Part shown: positions 24,721 through 34,230 of the stretch, piece after piece
How the letters are laid out: every line of letters starts with the position of its first letter
Numbering within the stretch: the first letter of the stretch is position 1
NCBI GenBank assembly: GCA_013316395.1
Contig: WSMU01000001.1
Coordinates: 1 to 64,000, forward strand
Reading direction: 5' to 3'
DNA length: 64,000 nt
DNA from: Alphaproteobacteria bacterium
Lineage (GTDB): Bacteria > Pseudomonadota > Alphaproteobacteria > Rs-D84
The notes under the pieces: generated by a model
Told to the model about the DNA's origin: nothing
Seen by the model: only the letters and a program-made list of their open reading frames with translations
Database searches by the model: none
Position numbers and translations under genes: made by a program

Positions 24721-24759
24721 TTGCGTCCGGGCTATTTTCCTTGTATGATTTTCATACAA
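24721..24759 (+). promoter_or_regulatory. recA promoter with overlapping palindrome (candidate SOS operator)
   Basis: -35 TTGCGT 24721-24726, 17-bp spacer, -10 TATGAT 24744-24749. A perfect inverted repeat, TTGTATGA (24741-24748)-TTT-TCATACAA (24752-24759), covers the -10 and the start site. It matches neither the GTTC-N7-GTTC box of most Alphaproteobacteria nor the CTGT-N8-ACAG box of Gammaproteobacteria. Confidence 0.6.
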
Positions 24760-24774
24760 TTAAAAGGGGAAAAT

Positions 24775-25857
24775 ATGGCAAAGAAAGAAGTGGTAAAAGA
24801 TACGAGCGCAGGGGCCAAGAATCCGGCTTTGGAATCGGCGCTGGCCCAGATTCAAAAACAATTCGGAAAAGAAGCAATCATGAAAATGGGCGACGGGTCG
24901 CAGCAGAACATAGAGGCGATATCGTCGGGCAGTCTGGGGTTGGATATTGCGCTGGGGATTGGCGGATATCCGCGTGGGCGAATTGTTGAAATATATGGCC
25001 CGGAAAGCAGTGGTAAAACAACACTGGCACTGCATGCGGTGGCAGAGGCTCAAAAGAAAGGCGGAACATGTGCATATATTGATGCGGAAAATGCTCTGGA
25101 CCCGAGTTATGCTAAAAAGCTGGGGGGTAATGTTTCTGATTTGATTATATCTCAGCCTGATTCCGGTGAACAGGCATTGGAAATTGCAGATACATTGATA
25201 AAATCCGGTGCGGTTGATGTTGTTGTTATCGATTCTGTTGCGGCATTGGTGCCCAAGGCCGAGTTAGAAGGAAATATTGGCGATTCTTTTGTTGGTACGA
25301 CCGCACGACTGATGTCGCAGTCTTTGAAAAAGCTGGCCGGGTCGGTATCGCGCAGCAATACACTGCTGATATTCATTAACCAGATTCGAATGAAAATAGG
25401 TGTTATGTTCGGTAATCCGGAAACAACATCCGGTGGAAACGCTTTGAAGTTCTATGCGTCTGTTCGACTTGATATTCGTCGTACGGGCCAGATAAAGGAC
25501 AAAGAAAACGTTATCGGAAACGAAACACGTGTAAAGGTTGTAAAGAACAAAGTAGCGCCGCCTTTCCGTACGGTTGACTTTAAAATCATGTATGGCGAAG
25601 GAATAAGCCGCATTAGTGAAATTTTGGATATGGGTGTGAAATATGACCTGATTGAAAAAGCAGGCAGCTTCTACTCATACAATAATGAACGCATGGGCCA
25701 GGGTGAGGCGAACGCCCGCGCATGGCTAAAAGACCATGAAGAAGTTCAGCAACAGCTGTTGGATAAAATCATGGCGCGTGCGGCGGGTATTGCCGAAGAA
25801 ATGACGACAGGGCCGGCCGATGATGCCGATTCTGACGACAATATTATGGCAGAGTAA
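24775..25857 (+). CDS. recA: Recombinase RecA
   Basis: 360 residues from ATG 24775 (SD AAAAGGGG); an upstream in-frame ATG at 24721 lies in the promoter. RecA forms filaments on single-stranded DNA for recombination and triggers LexA cleavage. Walker A GPESSGKT (75-82), Walker B with VVVIDSVAALVPKAE, the L2 region FINQIRMKIGVMFGNPET and an acidic C-terminal tail are all present. The promoter carries an unusual palindrome (see the regulatory entry), which suggests control by a repressor. Gene is monocistronic; a glycosyltransferase gene follows 18 bp later. Confidence 0.98.
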   Translation: MAKKEVVKDTSAGAKNPALESALAQIQKQFGKEAIMKMGDGSQQNIEAISSGSLGLDIALGIGGYPRGRIVEIYGPESSGKTTLALHAVAEAQKKGGTCAYIDAENALDPSYAKKLGGNVSDLIISQPDSGEQALEIADTLIKSGAVDVVVIDSVAALVPKAELEGNIGDSFVGTTARLMSQSLKKLAGSVSRSNTLLIFINQIRMKIGVMFGNPETTSGGNALKFYASVRLDIRRTGQIKDKENVIGNETRVKVVKNKVAPPFRTVDFKIMYGEGISRISEILDMGVKYDLIEKAGSFYSYNNERMGQGEANARAWLKDHEEVQQQLLDKIMARAAGIAEEMTTGPADDADSDDNIMAE

Positions 25858-25878
25858 AGATAAAAAAGAGGTAATGTG

Positions 25879-26793
25879 ATGAACTTGTCACGAATGGTCG
25901 CGATGTCCGATGTTATTATGAACGGGCATGTATTAAACTGGTTCTGGCGCGACCGCGAGCATAGACGCGCCGTGCGCAGTGATGTTATTGCGCGTGTGAT
26001 ACCGCGATATTTTAAGCGGTATCTGCCGGCGGCGGCCGCGGTAAAAGAGTCGGCGCCCATTCGTGATGATAAGGGTGAGAAGATTTTTTCTATATGGCTC
26101 CAGGGCGAAGAAAACGCACCCGCGCTTGTAAAGGCATGTTTTCGCAGCATTCGCGCACATTGTACCCAGGAATTGGTTGTTCTGGATGAAAAGACGCTGT
26201 TTGAATATATCAAGCTGCCCGATATTATCATGGAAAAACGCAAAAAGGGCATGATAAAGAATGCGCATTTTGCGGATATTTGCCGTGTGGAATTGCTGTA
26301 TCAATATGGTGGTTTTTGGCTGGATTCAACCGGCTTTGTCACATCACCCATACCACAATGGATAGTAGATCAGGATTTCTTTGTTTATCTGACGGGCCAG
26401 CGCGTAGGCAGTCCGTATAGCTTTATGCAGAACTGCTTTATCCGTGCACGCAAGGGGGCATATCTGCTGGCGGCATGGCGGGCGATGATACTGGATTATT
26501 GGAGCCATGAAAACAGCAGCTTTGACTATTTCATGCATCAGTTGCTGTTCAAAGCACTGGTTACGGGTGATGCGCGTGCAAAGAAATATTTTAATGCCAT
26601 GCCACATGTTGACCAGGACCCGACCCATGCGGTCTGGTGGGATATTGCCGACAAGCCGTTTAATAAAAAAGACTTTGATAAACATACCGCCGGCGCATTT
26701 TTCCAAAAGACGGCGTATAAAAGTCCCTATGCGGAAAACCCTGCGGCTGGGACGACGGCGGATGTAATGATAAACAAAATGAACAAAGATTAA
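25879..26793 (+). CDS. Capsular-polysaccharide-synthesis-type glycosyltransferase
   Basis: 304 residues from ATG 25879, 6 bases after GAGGT. After ~60 basic residues the catalytic part begins with Ile-Phe-Ser-Ile-Trp-Leu-Gln-Gly, continues with His-Phe-Ala-Asp-Ile-Cys-Arg-Val-Glu-Leu-Leu-Tyr-Gln-Tyr-Gly-Gly, and has Trp-Leu-Asp-Ser-Thr in place of DxD, the pattern of the Caps_synth family (GT32-like), which transfers sugars in capsule or LPS side chains. It opens a rightward set of three glycosyltransferases. SD-driven and close to recA; whether it has its own promoter is unclear. Confidence 0.7.
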   Translation: MNLSRMVAMSDVIMNGHVLNWFWRDREHRRAVRSDVIARVIPRYFKRYLPAAAAVKESAPIRDDKGEKIFSIWLQGEENAPALVKACFRSIRAHCTQELVVLDEKTLFEYIKLPDIIMEKRKKGMIKNAHFADICRVELLYQYGGFWLDSTGFVTSPIPQWIVDQDFFVYLTGQRVGSPYSFMQNCFIRARKGAYLLAAWRAMILDYWSHENSSFDYFMHQLLFKALVTGDARAKKYFNAMPHVDQDPTHAVWWDIADKPFNKKDFDKHTAGAFFQKTAYKSPYAENPAAGTTADVMINKMNKD

Positions 26794-26805
26794 AAAGGTG
26801 CATAT

Positions 26806-27837
26806 ATGGCTGCTATTTCGGTAATTATACCCGTATATAACGTTGAAAAATATTTGCGGCGGTGTCTGGATAGTGTTTTAAATCAGACTTTTTCCGACTG
26901 GCAGGCGATATGTGTAAACGACGGCAGTCCGGATGCGTCGGATAAAATCCTGGCTGAGTATGCCGCGCGTGACCCACGATTTGTAGTTGTTACAAAAGAA
27001 AACGGTGGCCTGTCCGATGCGCGAAATGCCGGGATGGAACATGCAACGGGCGAGTATATTATGTATCTGGACAGTGATGATTTTATTCATCCCCAGACCA
27101 TGGAAATAGCATATCACATGGCACGTCGTGACAAGTCCGACATAGTTTCTTTTACATACGACAGAATTTACAGACCACAACTTATGGTGCGTCATAAACT
27201 GGGGCTTGATACCGACAGTGTTGTGCCGGGGCGCATGCATAAAAAGTACAATGTTGATAAAATCAAAACCCGTGTTACAAACGATGTTTATCAGTATGCG
27301 ACAGAATATGCACATAATGCATTTAATCCAAAGCGTCGCTGGCTGATAAAGCATTGCCAGGTTTGGAAAAATATGTATCGACGTGATTTGATTGCGGATA
27401 CACCTTTTATCAAAGGCATTTTGTTTGAAGATTTCCCGTGGTGGAGTGCCGTTATGCTTAAAAATCCACGTGTTACGATAACTGCGCTGCCACTTTACTT
27501 TTATGTGCCGAACTTTGGCGGAATTGTTTTATCGGCAAAGCAACTGCGTATTATGCAAAGCCTGTGCACAGGGATAGAAAGCGCATACAAGCTGTATGCG
27601 GGCCGCGCGAATGAATATCAAATGACACAGTGGTCACGAAAGTTTTTGTGGCTGTTTATAAAGTGGGCCTGGCGCAAGGTGCGCTATCTCGACAATGATG
27701 CGGACCGTGATGTGGCGCGCGCATGTTTGTGCGGGCTGAAAAAAACAGGGGCGCTGCAAAATCCGCCGACGCGTCGTGCACGGCGTATGCGTCATGACAT
27801 TTATGACTTTATCAAAGGCGGGTGCAAGAATTCATGA
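26806..27837 (+). CDS. Family 2 glycosyltransferase
   Basis: 343 residues. GT-A fold starting SVIIPVYNVEKYLRRCLDSV, nucleotide-binding NDGSPD, the GLSDARNAGME motif and the DxD variant YLDSDD. The last ~200 residues are a basic, Trp/Tyr-rich C-terminal domain. It adds a sugar to a surface glycan; donor and acceptor are unknown. SD AAAAGG. Overlaps the next glycosyltransferase gene by ATGA, and the two products are paralogous through their whole length (for example Glu-Asp-Phe-Pro-Trp-Trp in both). Confidence 0.9.
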   Translation: MAAISVIIPVYNVEKYLRRCLDSVLNQTFSDWQAICVNDGSPDASDKILAEYAARDPRFVVVTKENGGLSDARNAGMEHATGEYIMYLDSDDFIHPQTMEIAYHMARRDKSDIVSFTYDRIYRPQLMVRHKLGLDTDSVVPGRMHKKYNVDKIKTRVTNDVYQYATEYAHNAFNPKRRWLIKHCQVWKNMYRRDLIADTPFIKGILFEDFPWWSAVMLKNPRVTITALPLYFYVPNFGGIVLSAKQLRIMQSLCTGIESAYKLYAGRANEYQMTQWSRKFLWLFIKWAWRKVRYLDNDADRDVARACLCGLKKTGALQNPPTRRARRMRHDIYDFIKGGCKNS

Positions 27838-28829
27838 TTTCCGTTGTTGTGCCCGTTTATAATGTTGCCAAATACCTGCGCAGATGTATCGACAGCGTGC
27901 GTGCCCAGACATATACTGACTGGGAAATGATATGCATAAACGACGGCAGTACTGATAAATCGTCTGAGATTTTAAGTGAATATCTGGAAAAAGATTCCCG
28001 AATCCGTGTTATAAACAAGCAAAACGAGGGTGTGTCCGCCGCCAGAAATGACGGTGTCGCCGCCGCGCGTGGTGATTGGATTTTATTTTTGGATAGTGAT
28101 GATTTTATCCATCCTCAGACGCTGGAGATAACGCACCGCATTGCGGCCAAGGCTGGGGTGGATATTGTATCTTTTCGACATGATGCGCGCATGCATCGGC
28201 GCGTACGTGCTGGAATGCTTGTCGGTATCAGGATTGCTCCCAGTGTTCGTCAAAAGAATTATGATGTAGAGCGGGTAAAATATAAAACAACGGGAAATCT
28301 TATAAAATATACGACCGAGCGCAATCATAGCTTTGGCCGTTGGCGTGTACGTCATTGTTATCCTGTAATGCATTTGTATCGTCGGGCGCTGATTTCAAAC
28401 ATTGGATTTGATACGGATATAAAAATCACCGAAGATTTTCCATGGTGGACGCGTGTAATATTCGCGCATCCGCGTGCGGCTATAACCCGTTTACCGTTGT
28501 ATTATTATGTGCCGCATTGGTCCAGTGCACTAAATAGTGCCCACGCCCAGCGGATGTATGAAAATGTCGGCATGTCGATAATGCGTTCTTATTCTGTGGC
28601 GGCCGATGCCGCAACGCCGCATGAAATGCGCTGGTGGCAGCGTGAATTTTTATGGCCCTTTATAATAACATGTGTACGCGCTGTGCGTCGTGCGGGGGAT
28701 GAAATAGATAAGTCTGGGGCGGCGACGCGCCTGGCATGTATGGAAAAAATGGGATGCTTTGATAACCCGTCCGGTTTTCGTGCACGCAAATATCGCCGCT
28801 GGATTCGCAGATTTATCGCGGATTCATAA
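27834..28829 (+). CDS. Family 2 glycosyltransferase, paralogue of the preceding gene
   Basis: 331 residues from ATG 27834, which overlaps the upstream stop (ATGA); an in-frame GTG at 27822 is less likely. Motifs: SVVVPVYNVAKYLRRC at the start, NDGSTD, GVSAARNDGV, FLDSDD. The C-terminal domain shares Glu-Asp-Phe-Pro-Trp-Trp and Tyr-Tyr-Val-Pro with its neighbour, so the pair arose by duplication. It ends the rightward glycosyltransferase series and is convergent with the gene at 28838. Confidence 0.9.
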   Translation: MISVVVPVYNVAKYLRRCIDSVRAQTYTDWEMICINDGSTDKSSEILSEYLEKDSRIRVINKQNEGVSAARNDGVAAARGDWILFLDSDDFIHPQTLEITHRIAAKAGVDIVSFRHDARMHRRVRAGMLVGIRIAPSVRQKNYDVERVKYKTTGNLIKYTTERNHSFGRWRVRHCYPVMHLYRRALISNIGFDTDIKITEDFPWWTRVIFAHPRAAITRLPLYYYVPHWSSALNSAHAQRMYENVGMSIMRSYSVAADAATPHEMRWWQREFLWPFIITCVRAVRRAGDEIDKSGAATRLACMEKMGCFDNPSGFRARKYRRWIRRFIADS

Positions 28830-28837
28830 ATTCCGAC

Positions 28838-29677
28838 TTATATTCCTGTTTCCTCGAAGCGTGCGGGGATTGTTGTAACCCACTTTAGTCCCAGCATACC
28901 CGGTTTATTCAAATCATATATTGGACGAAATATACGCTGCATTATGCGTGCCAATGTGCGCGGCATGTTTTTATTACGCGCGCGCGTTATGATTTCTATC
29001 GTGCGCGCACGTTTTTTTAAATGACGTGCCCACGACGGATTTCTGTCGCCAATTTTGTTCTTTATCATATCCAAATCTGCACCGCCAAAGTGAAGCAGGT
29101 AAAGATTTTTATCTATATGAAAATTATGACCCTTTACGCTGTGAAAGCCGCTGCCCCAGGTGGCGGGGCGGCTTAGCACCACGGGTTTAGTATAGCGGGT
29201 CGACATTAAGGCATATTTACGCTGGGGCAGCATTGGCATGTCTGGGTCCAGTGGCGCCTCAGAGTTTAAATCCATTCCCACATCCAGCCCCAGGCCCGAT
29301 AGCGATGTGTTAATTTTTTTGTCCGACAAATACTGACGCAGCGTCATACCCAATTCCGGGTCAACAACAAGAAATTCATCACAGTCACAGCCCACAACAA
29401 TATCATAACCGTCATCGAATAGTTTTTGTGCCAAATCCGACAGCAGCAGTATGCGTGTTTTATCGCCTTTTTGAACCGCCTGGTCGCGGTGGGGCAGGCG
29501 CGTTATATTCGTGCGCCCTGCGCGTGCAGGAATTGCCTGGTCCAGGCCGTCAAGGTAGATATATAGGTTTTCTTCGCCGAACTGTTCCCCGTAATATGAT
29601 ATCCAGCGGTTTAGAAAAAATTCGTCATTGCGAGCCATTGTTATTGCCGCAATGCGCTTGGTACTTATGTGCTTCAT
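28838..29677 (-). CDS. Glycosyltransferase, Glyco_tranf_2_4-like
   Basis: 279 residues. Begins with an Ile-Ala-Ala-Ile-Thr-Met-Ala-Arg-Asn-Asp-Glu stretch, followed by Trp-Ile-Ser-Tyr-Tyr-Gly, and has the metal-site motif Cys-Asp-Cys-Asp-Glu-Phe-Leu. These are typical of the GT-A family often annotated Glyco_tranf_2_4/GT92-like. A His-Phe-Gly-Gly-Ala-Asp near residue 200 is likely part of the active site. The C terminus is basic. It is translated behind the RgpF-like gene with an ATGA overlap. Confidence 0.75.
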   Translation of the reverse strand: MKHISTKRIAAITMARNDEFFLNRWISYYGEQFGEENLYIYLDGLDQAIPARAGRTNITRLPHRDQAVQKGDKTRILLLSDLAQKLFDDGYDIVVGCDCDEFLVVDPELGMTLRQYLSDKKINTSLSGLGLDVGMDLNSEAPLDPDMPMLPQRKYALMSTRYTKPVVLSRPATWGSGFHSVKGHNFHIDKNLYLLHFGGADLDMIKNKIGDRNPSWARHLKKRARTIEIITRARNKNMPRTLARIMQRIFRPIYDLNKPGMLGLKWVTTIPARFEETGI

Positions 29678-30522
29678 ATTTGTCCCTTGCGCGCTTTCCC
29701 CAGGGCGTATTTTACCCCGCGCATAAGTATTTTAACCGGATTGTTTGTCAAAAGCCAGTCTATATATTCAGCGCCCCATGTACGTCGCGCGTTTTCCAAT
29801 ATTGATGCACGGGCATCGGGGGCAATGTGATTTAGAACATATAATATCTGGCGCCCCAGGCGGCCGCCATGACGTGAAAAGGCGACTTTTTTCATAAAGG
29901 GCAGGCCGCCACGATACAGCTTTTTTATCTGATTATATATCCCGCGGTTTTCAACCGTATATATGCATCCCCACGCCAGGCCATGTTTTGATACCAGTGC
30001 GGTAAACCCCTGTTCATATAGTTTTGTGACGCTGCCTTTGTCTGTTTGCTTGCGTACGGATTGTATAAACTTCTTAAACCAGGGGGCTAAGAATACTGTT
30101 GCCCGCATACCTATGAACCATGACTGGATATGGGGATGGGCGGGGTTGGGATTGCATACAGGGCCAAAGGCATCCACGTCCAATGATTCCATTTCATTTA
30201 ATATTTTTCCAATATCCGCCAGTGGACCATAGATGGAATCATTTGCCAGATATACAAAATCGTAATCGCTTAGAATGCCAGCTTTGCTGGCATACATGTA
30301 TGCCCGTTTATAAGAACCAAAGTCATATTCGCCATGACGCGCGGCGGTCGCCGCAACAGTAAATGGCGCCAGCTTTTTTATTGACCCGTCGTCGCAGTCG
30401 TTATCCATGTGTACGATAACATCGCCGTATTGGGACAGTTCGCGCACATAGTATTCCAGTGATGCGTCAACATGTCCCATGCGGTCGTATGCTGCGACCA
30501 GAAACAGTCTTTTGATAGACAT
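29674..30522 (-). CDS. Rhamnan-synthesis F (RgpF)-family protein
   Basis: 282 residues. Features of the RgpF family: Leu-Val-Ala-Ala-Tyr-Asp near the N terminus, a His-Met-Asp-Asn-Asp-Cys-Asp stretch, Gly-Glu-Tyr-Asp-Phe-Gly-Ser-Tyr-Lys, and Leu-Ala-Asn-Asp-Ser-Ile-Tyr-Gly-Pro. Members take part in synthesis of rhamnose-rich or related surface polysaccharides. A TAGGA SD precedes the ATG. It is first of a leftward two-gene operon and diverges from the GT61-like gene at 30595. Confidence 0.75.
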   Translation of the reverse strand: MSIKRLFLVAAYDRMGHVDASLEYYVRELSQYGDVIVHMDNDCDDGSIKKLAPFTVAATAARHGEYDFGSYKRAYMYASKAGILSDYDFVYLANDSIYGPLADIGKILNEMESLDVDAFGPVCNPNPAHPHIQSWFIGMRATVFLAPWFKKFIQSVRKQTDKGSVTKLYEQGFTALVSKHGLAWGCIYTVENRGIYNQIKKLYRGGLPFMKKVAFSRHGGRLGRQILYVLNHIAPDARASILENARRTWGAEYIDWLLTNNPVKILMRGVKYALGKARKGQI

Positions 30523-30594
30523 TTGTATTCCTATTTATTTAATATATGTATATAATAAACGTAAAGTCCCACTTTTTCAATATAGGAGTGTAGA

Positions 30595-31806
30595 TTGCAG
30601 TGTGATATTTATACCAGCGATAAATATAAAAAATATTTCCATAGCGATATCGCCGCGCGTCAAATATGTGGTGCGCCTTTTGATGATAGTGCGCTGGATA
30701 TAGACTGCATAGATTCCGGGTTGGTCGCGGTCGATTGTGCGACGGGGGCCTTTGGAATATTTGACGTTGATAACAAATTTGTGAAATCTTCGCTGCAACT
30801 GCGCGGCAAAATGGGGCAATTTATCCCGGATGTAAAAAAACTGTGTGTGGAAAACTGTGCTGATACGGCCATATTCTTAGGCAATATATATCCGCATTTT
30901 GGACATTTTTTGCTGGAACATTTAAATCGCGCATGGGGGCTGGGGCGCGTATATAAAAAGGGAATGAAGGTAATCTTTATTGATAATAAAAACATCGGGG
31001 CCCAAAAGTTTGTTTTCGACTTTACCGATATGCTAAATATTCCAAGACGTGATGTTGTTATATTAACCAAGTCTGTGCGGTATAAGAAAGTCTATATACC
31101 GGCCCAATCTTGGGTAACCCAGCATCGTGCGCATACAGACTTTTGCAAGGCGTTTGACGCTATGGGCGCGGGTGTTTCGGGGCCGGGTGTCGGCGACAAG
31201 GTATATGTTTCGCGTGCCGCATTACCCGCCGATATGAAGGTGTTTGGTGAGGAGCGGATTCAAAATATATTCAAAAAAAATGGATATGCGATAATTTATC
31301 CTGAAAAGATGCCACTGGCACATCAAGTGGCGGCTATAAAGAATGCCAAAGTTTTGGCGGGGTGCGGGGGGACTGCACTGCATTTGGCGCTGTTTATGAA
31401 ACCGGGCGGGCGCGTAGTGCAGATAAAAAGAAATACAGGGATAAAGGATAATGGCCCGATACAGTGGATGCTGAACCAGGTGCGCGGTTTGAATAGTGTG
31501 TTTATAGAGGCGTCGGTTGAAAAGCGCAAGTCAGAGCATCAGTCCAAGCTGCCTCAAATAATAGGCGTAACAGAACACTTGCAACGCTTTTTCGATGACA
31601 ACGGATTTAAGTATTCGGCTCGTGATGTGGAACAAGACAAAGCGGCGTTTGCCGAATATGAAATTGCGCTGGCCGCGGCCAGCGCCGCCCATGGCGGCGC
31701 AATATATATGCGTTTAAAGCGTTTTATAATCAAGTTTGTGACATGCTTTGTACCCGGTCGCGTACGGCGCGGGCGTGTTCGCGCATGGCTAAAGGAAAGG
31801 CTGTAA
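30595..31806 (+). CDS. Family 61 (DUF563) glycosyltransferase
   Basis: 403 residues from TTG 30595, which has a good SD (TAGGAG); no ATG is present nearby in frame. The family pattern is clear: Phe-Gly-His-Phe-Leu-Leu-Glu-His-Leu-Asn-Arg-Ala-Trp in the middle, a Val-Tyr-Val-Ser-Arg stretch, and Gly-Cys-Gly-Gly-Thr-Ala-Leu-His-Leu-Ala-Leu-Phe-Met near the C terminus. It is an inverting transferase likely acting on the same surface glycan as its neighbours. A TATAAT lies at 30551-30556. Terminator follows directly. Confidence 0.8.
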   Translation: MQCDIYTSDKYKKYFHSDIAARQICGAPFDDSALDIDCIDSGLVAVDCATGAFGIFDVDNKFVKSSLQLRGKMGQFIPDVKKLCVENCADTAIFLGNIYPHFGHFLLEHLNRAWGLGRVYKKGMKVIFIDNKNIGAQKFVFDFTDMLNIPRRDVVILTKSVRYKKVYIPAQSWVTQHRAHTDFCKAFDAMGAGVSGPGVGDKVYVSRAALPADMKVFGEERIQNIFKKNGYAIIYPEKMPLAHQVAAIKNAKVLAGCGGTALHLALFMKPGGRVVQIKRNTGIKDNGPIQWMLNQVRGLNSVFIEASVEKRKSEHQSKLPQIIGVTEHLQRFFDDNGFKYSARDVEQDKAAFAEYEIALAAASAAHGGAIYMRLKRFIIKFVTCFVPGRVRRGRVRAWLKERL

Positions 31807-31832
31807 AAAAATCCCCAAACGGGGATTTTTTT
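31805..31832. terminator. Bidirectional terminator between the GT61 gene and typA
   Basis: Stem ATCCCC (31811-31816) with GGGGAT (31821-31826), loop AAAC, A run before and T run after; extends with A-T pairs. Confidence 0.85.
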
Positions 31833-33663
31833 ACATTTCTGTATTACGGCGCATTTTTTTACGCATATTACTGTCTAGCTCTTTCTTGCGCAGACGTATT
31901 GTCGCCGGTGTTATTTCAACCAGTTCATCGTCCTGGATGTATGACAGTGCTTCTTCCAGGGTGATTTTACGCGGCGGCGCCAAGAACAGCTTTTCGTCCG
32001 CCGTGACCGAGCGCATGTTTGTCAGTTCTTTGCCTTTTATCGGATTTACTTCCAAATCATTTTCTTTTGTGTGTTCGCCGATAATCATGCCCGAATAAAC
32101 TTCTGTCTGGGGGCCGATAAACAGTGTGCCGCGCGGCTGCAGGTTAAAGAGCGCATACGTCGCCGCAGAGCCGTTTTCCATTGATACAAGCACGCCCGGG
32201 CGATACTGTACAATGGGGCCGCGGTATGGACCGTATTCGGCAAATACGCGGTTCATAATGCCGGTGCCGCGCGTGTCTGTACGGAATTCGGACAGATAGC
32301 CAATAAGGCCGCGTGACGGTGCGGAAAATACAATACGTGTTTTGCCAATGCCCGATGGCTTCATTTCAGTAATTGTTGCCTTGCGCTTGGTCATCTTTTC
32401 AATTACAACACCCGAGAATTCGTCATCAACGTCTATTACAACATCTTCGATAGGTTCCAGCTTTTCGCCATTTTCGCCATCTATCATTACAACGCGTGGA
32501 CGTGATACGGACAGTTCAAAGCCTTCGCGACGCATTGTTTCAATTAAGATACCAAGCTGTAATTCACCACGGCCGGATACTTCAAATGCTTCGTTATTTG
32601 CGCTTTGGCTTACTTTTAGGGCGATGTTTGTTTCCGCTTCTTTGAACAGTCGTTCGCCAATCATGCGCGATGTCAGCTTTTTGCCGGATTTTCCAGCCAG
32701 CGGCGATGTATTAACAAAGAAGGTCATCGTCAGGGTCGGCGGGTCAATCGGCAGTGCGGGGATGGGTTCTGTTACCTCGGGCGCGCACAGGGTGTCGGCC
32801 ACAGTCGCCTTTGAAAAGCCCGCGACAACGACAATATCGCCCGCAGATGCTTCTTCTCGGGATACTTTTTCAACACCACGATGTTCAATGATTTTTGTGA
32901 TTTTAGCGTTTTCTATGAATTCGCCCGACATTGATATTGCCTTTACCGCCTGGCCCACGCGAACGGTGCCGGATTCAATCTTGCCTGTCAATATACGACC
33001 GACATAGGGGTCCGCCTCCAGTGTGGTGGCCAGCATGCGGAATGGTGCATTCAACTGGCAGCGTTCGCCATTGCAGTCGGGGGCTGGAACATGATCGACT
33101 ATCAACTGGAACAGTGGGGTCAAATCGGTATGCGGGTCGTTTAAGTCACGCACAGCCCAACCGTCACGGCCGACCGAATAAAGATATGGGAAATCCAACT
33201 GCGAGTCGTTTGCACCCAGCTTGTCGAATAAGTCAAATGTTTCTGTTAATACTTCGTCTGGGCGTGCATCTGCGCGGTCAACCTTGTTAATGCATACAAT
33301 CGGGCGCAGCCCCAGCTTTAATGCCTTTGATAGTACGAATTTTGTCTGGGGCAGGGGACCCTCAGCGGAATCGACCAGCAATACTACGCCGTCAACCATG
33401 GACAGAATACGTTCCACCTCGCCACCGAAATCGGCGTGCCCGGGCGTATCTACTATATTGATTTTATAATCGCGCCATTGAATCGACGTGGGTTTTGCAG
33501 ATATTGTAATACCGCGTTCACGTTCGATATCACCGCTGTCCATGACGCGGTCTTCGACTTTTTCGTTTTCGCGGAATGTTCCGGATTGTTTAAGCATGTT
33601 ATCAACCAGGGTGGTTTTACCATGGTCAACGTGCGCAATGATTGCAATGTTGCGAATTTTCAT
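31831..33663 (-). CDS. typA: Ribosome-associated GTPase TypA/BipA
   Basis: 610 residues, the usual length. Translational GTPase with G1 AHVDHGKT, G2 region RERGITI, G3 DTPGHADF and G4 NKVD, then EF-G-like domains III and V and the BipA-specific C-terminal domain. It binds ribosomes under stress and helps 50S assembly at low temperature. SD AAAAGG before the ATG at 33663. Monocistronic, with a shared terminator at its 3' end. Confidence 0.97.
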   Translation of the reverse strand: MKIRNIAIIAHVDHGKTTLVDNMLKQSGTFRENEKVEDRVMDSGDIERERGITISAKPTSIQWRDYKINIVDTPGHADFGGEVERILSMVDGVVLLVDSAEGPLPQTKFVLSKALKLGLRPIVCINKVDRADARPDEVLTETFDLFDKLGANDSQLDFPYLYSVGRDGWAVRDLNDPHTDLTPLFQLIVDHVPAPDCNGERCQLNAPFRMLATTLEADPYVGRILTGKIESGTVRVGQAVKAISMSGEFIENAKITKIIEHRGVEKVSREEASAGDIVVVAGFSKATVADTLCAPEVTEPIPALPIDPPTLTMTFFVNTSPLAGKSGKKLTSRMIGERLFKEAETNIALKVSQSANNEAFEVSGRGELQLGILIETMRREGFELSVSRPRVVMIDGENGEKLEPIEDVVIDVDDEFSGVVIEKMTKRKATITEMKPSGIGKTRIVFSAPSRGLIGYLSEFRTDTRGTGIMNRVFAEYGPYRGPIVQYRPGVLVSMENGSAATYALFNLQPRGTLFIGPQTEVYSGMIIGEHTKENDLEVNPIKGKELTNMRSVTADEKLFLAPPRKITLEEALSYIQDDELVEITPATIRLRKKELDSNMRKKMRRNTEM

Positions 33664-33770
33664 TAAGTTGCCTTTTTAGTATCGGGAACAGGGTATAACA
33701 AAAAATCAAAATTTCAAGAAATAAGGTTGTTTTTATGATAAAATATAAAAAATCTAAGGTGAGGAGAGTC

Positions 33771-34169
33771 ATGAAAAAAATATTGCCGATAATTATGTGC
33801 TTGCTGGGTGGGGGTGCGTACGCAATGAACGAGACGGCCGATATGCTGCGCCGATGCGAAGGGGTAAGTGTCACAAACGCTGATAATTACATATTGCGAT
33901 GTGCGCGCGATGAAAAGATAATCGATACCATGAAGCAGGGCCCCGAGCAGTTTTTCAGCGCCGACAATGACGGCGATATAAGTGGCAGTTTTTTGGATTC
34001 TATCCCGGAAAACAGCGATTATATATATGTAAATGTTATCAGAAATTCGCCCGATACACGATATAAGGACCAGACGTGCTATCGCTTTATCAGTGAAAAA
34101 GACATGCGTCGTGACGGATATTATGCGACCGAAGTTTGCGAGTATGAAAGGGCGGACTTTTATTTATAA
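33771..34169 (+). CDS. Small secreted protein of unknown function
   Basis: 132 residues from ATG 33771, which follows the strong SD AGGTGAGGAG; an in-frame ATG at 33735 is poorly placed. Signal peptide Met-Lys-Lys-Ile-Leu-Pro ... with cleavage after Ala-Tyr-Ala. The mature part is acidic and contains four Cys (near residues 28, 40, 104 and 122), so two disulfides are possible. A TATGAT (33734-33739) may be the -10. No family recognised. Confidence 0.6.
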   Translation: MKKILPIIMCLLGGGAYAMNETADMLRRCEGVSVTNADNYILRCARDEKIIDTMKQGPEQFFSADNDGDISGSFLDSIPENSDYIYVNVIRNSPDTRYKDQTCYRFISEKDMRRDGYYATEVCEYERADFYL

Positions 34170-34173
34170 TGGC

Positions 34174-34201
34174 TTGACAATTAAAAATATTTGTCTATAA
34201 T
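34174..34201 (+). promoter_or_regulatory. Consensus sigma70-type promoter
   Basis: Perfect TTGACA 34174-34179, 16-bp spacer, perfect TATAAT 34196-34201. It drives the gene at 34231. It is the only TTGACA-type -35 found in the window, so this gene may be expressed strongly. Confidence 0.75.
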
Positions 34202-34230
34202 AGTGTGGTGAAAATAAAAGAGAGGCTATT

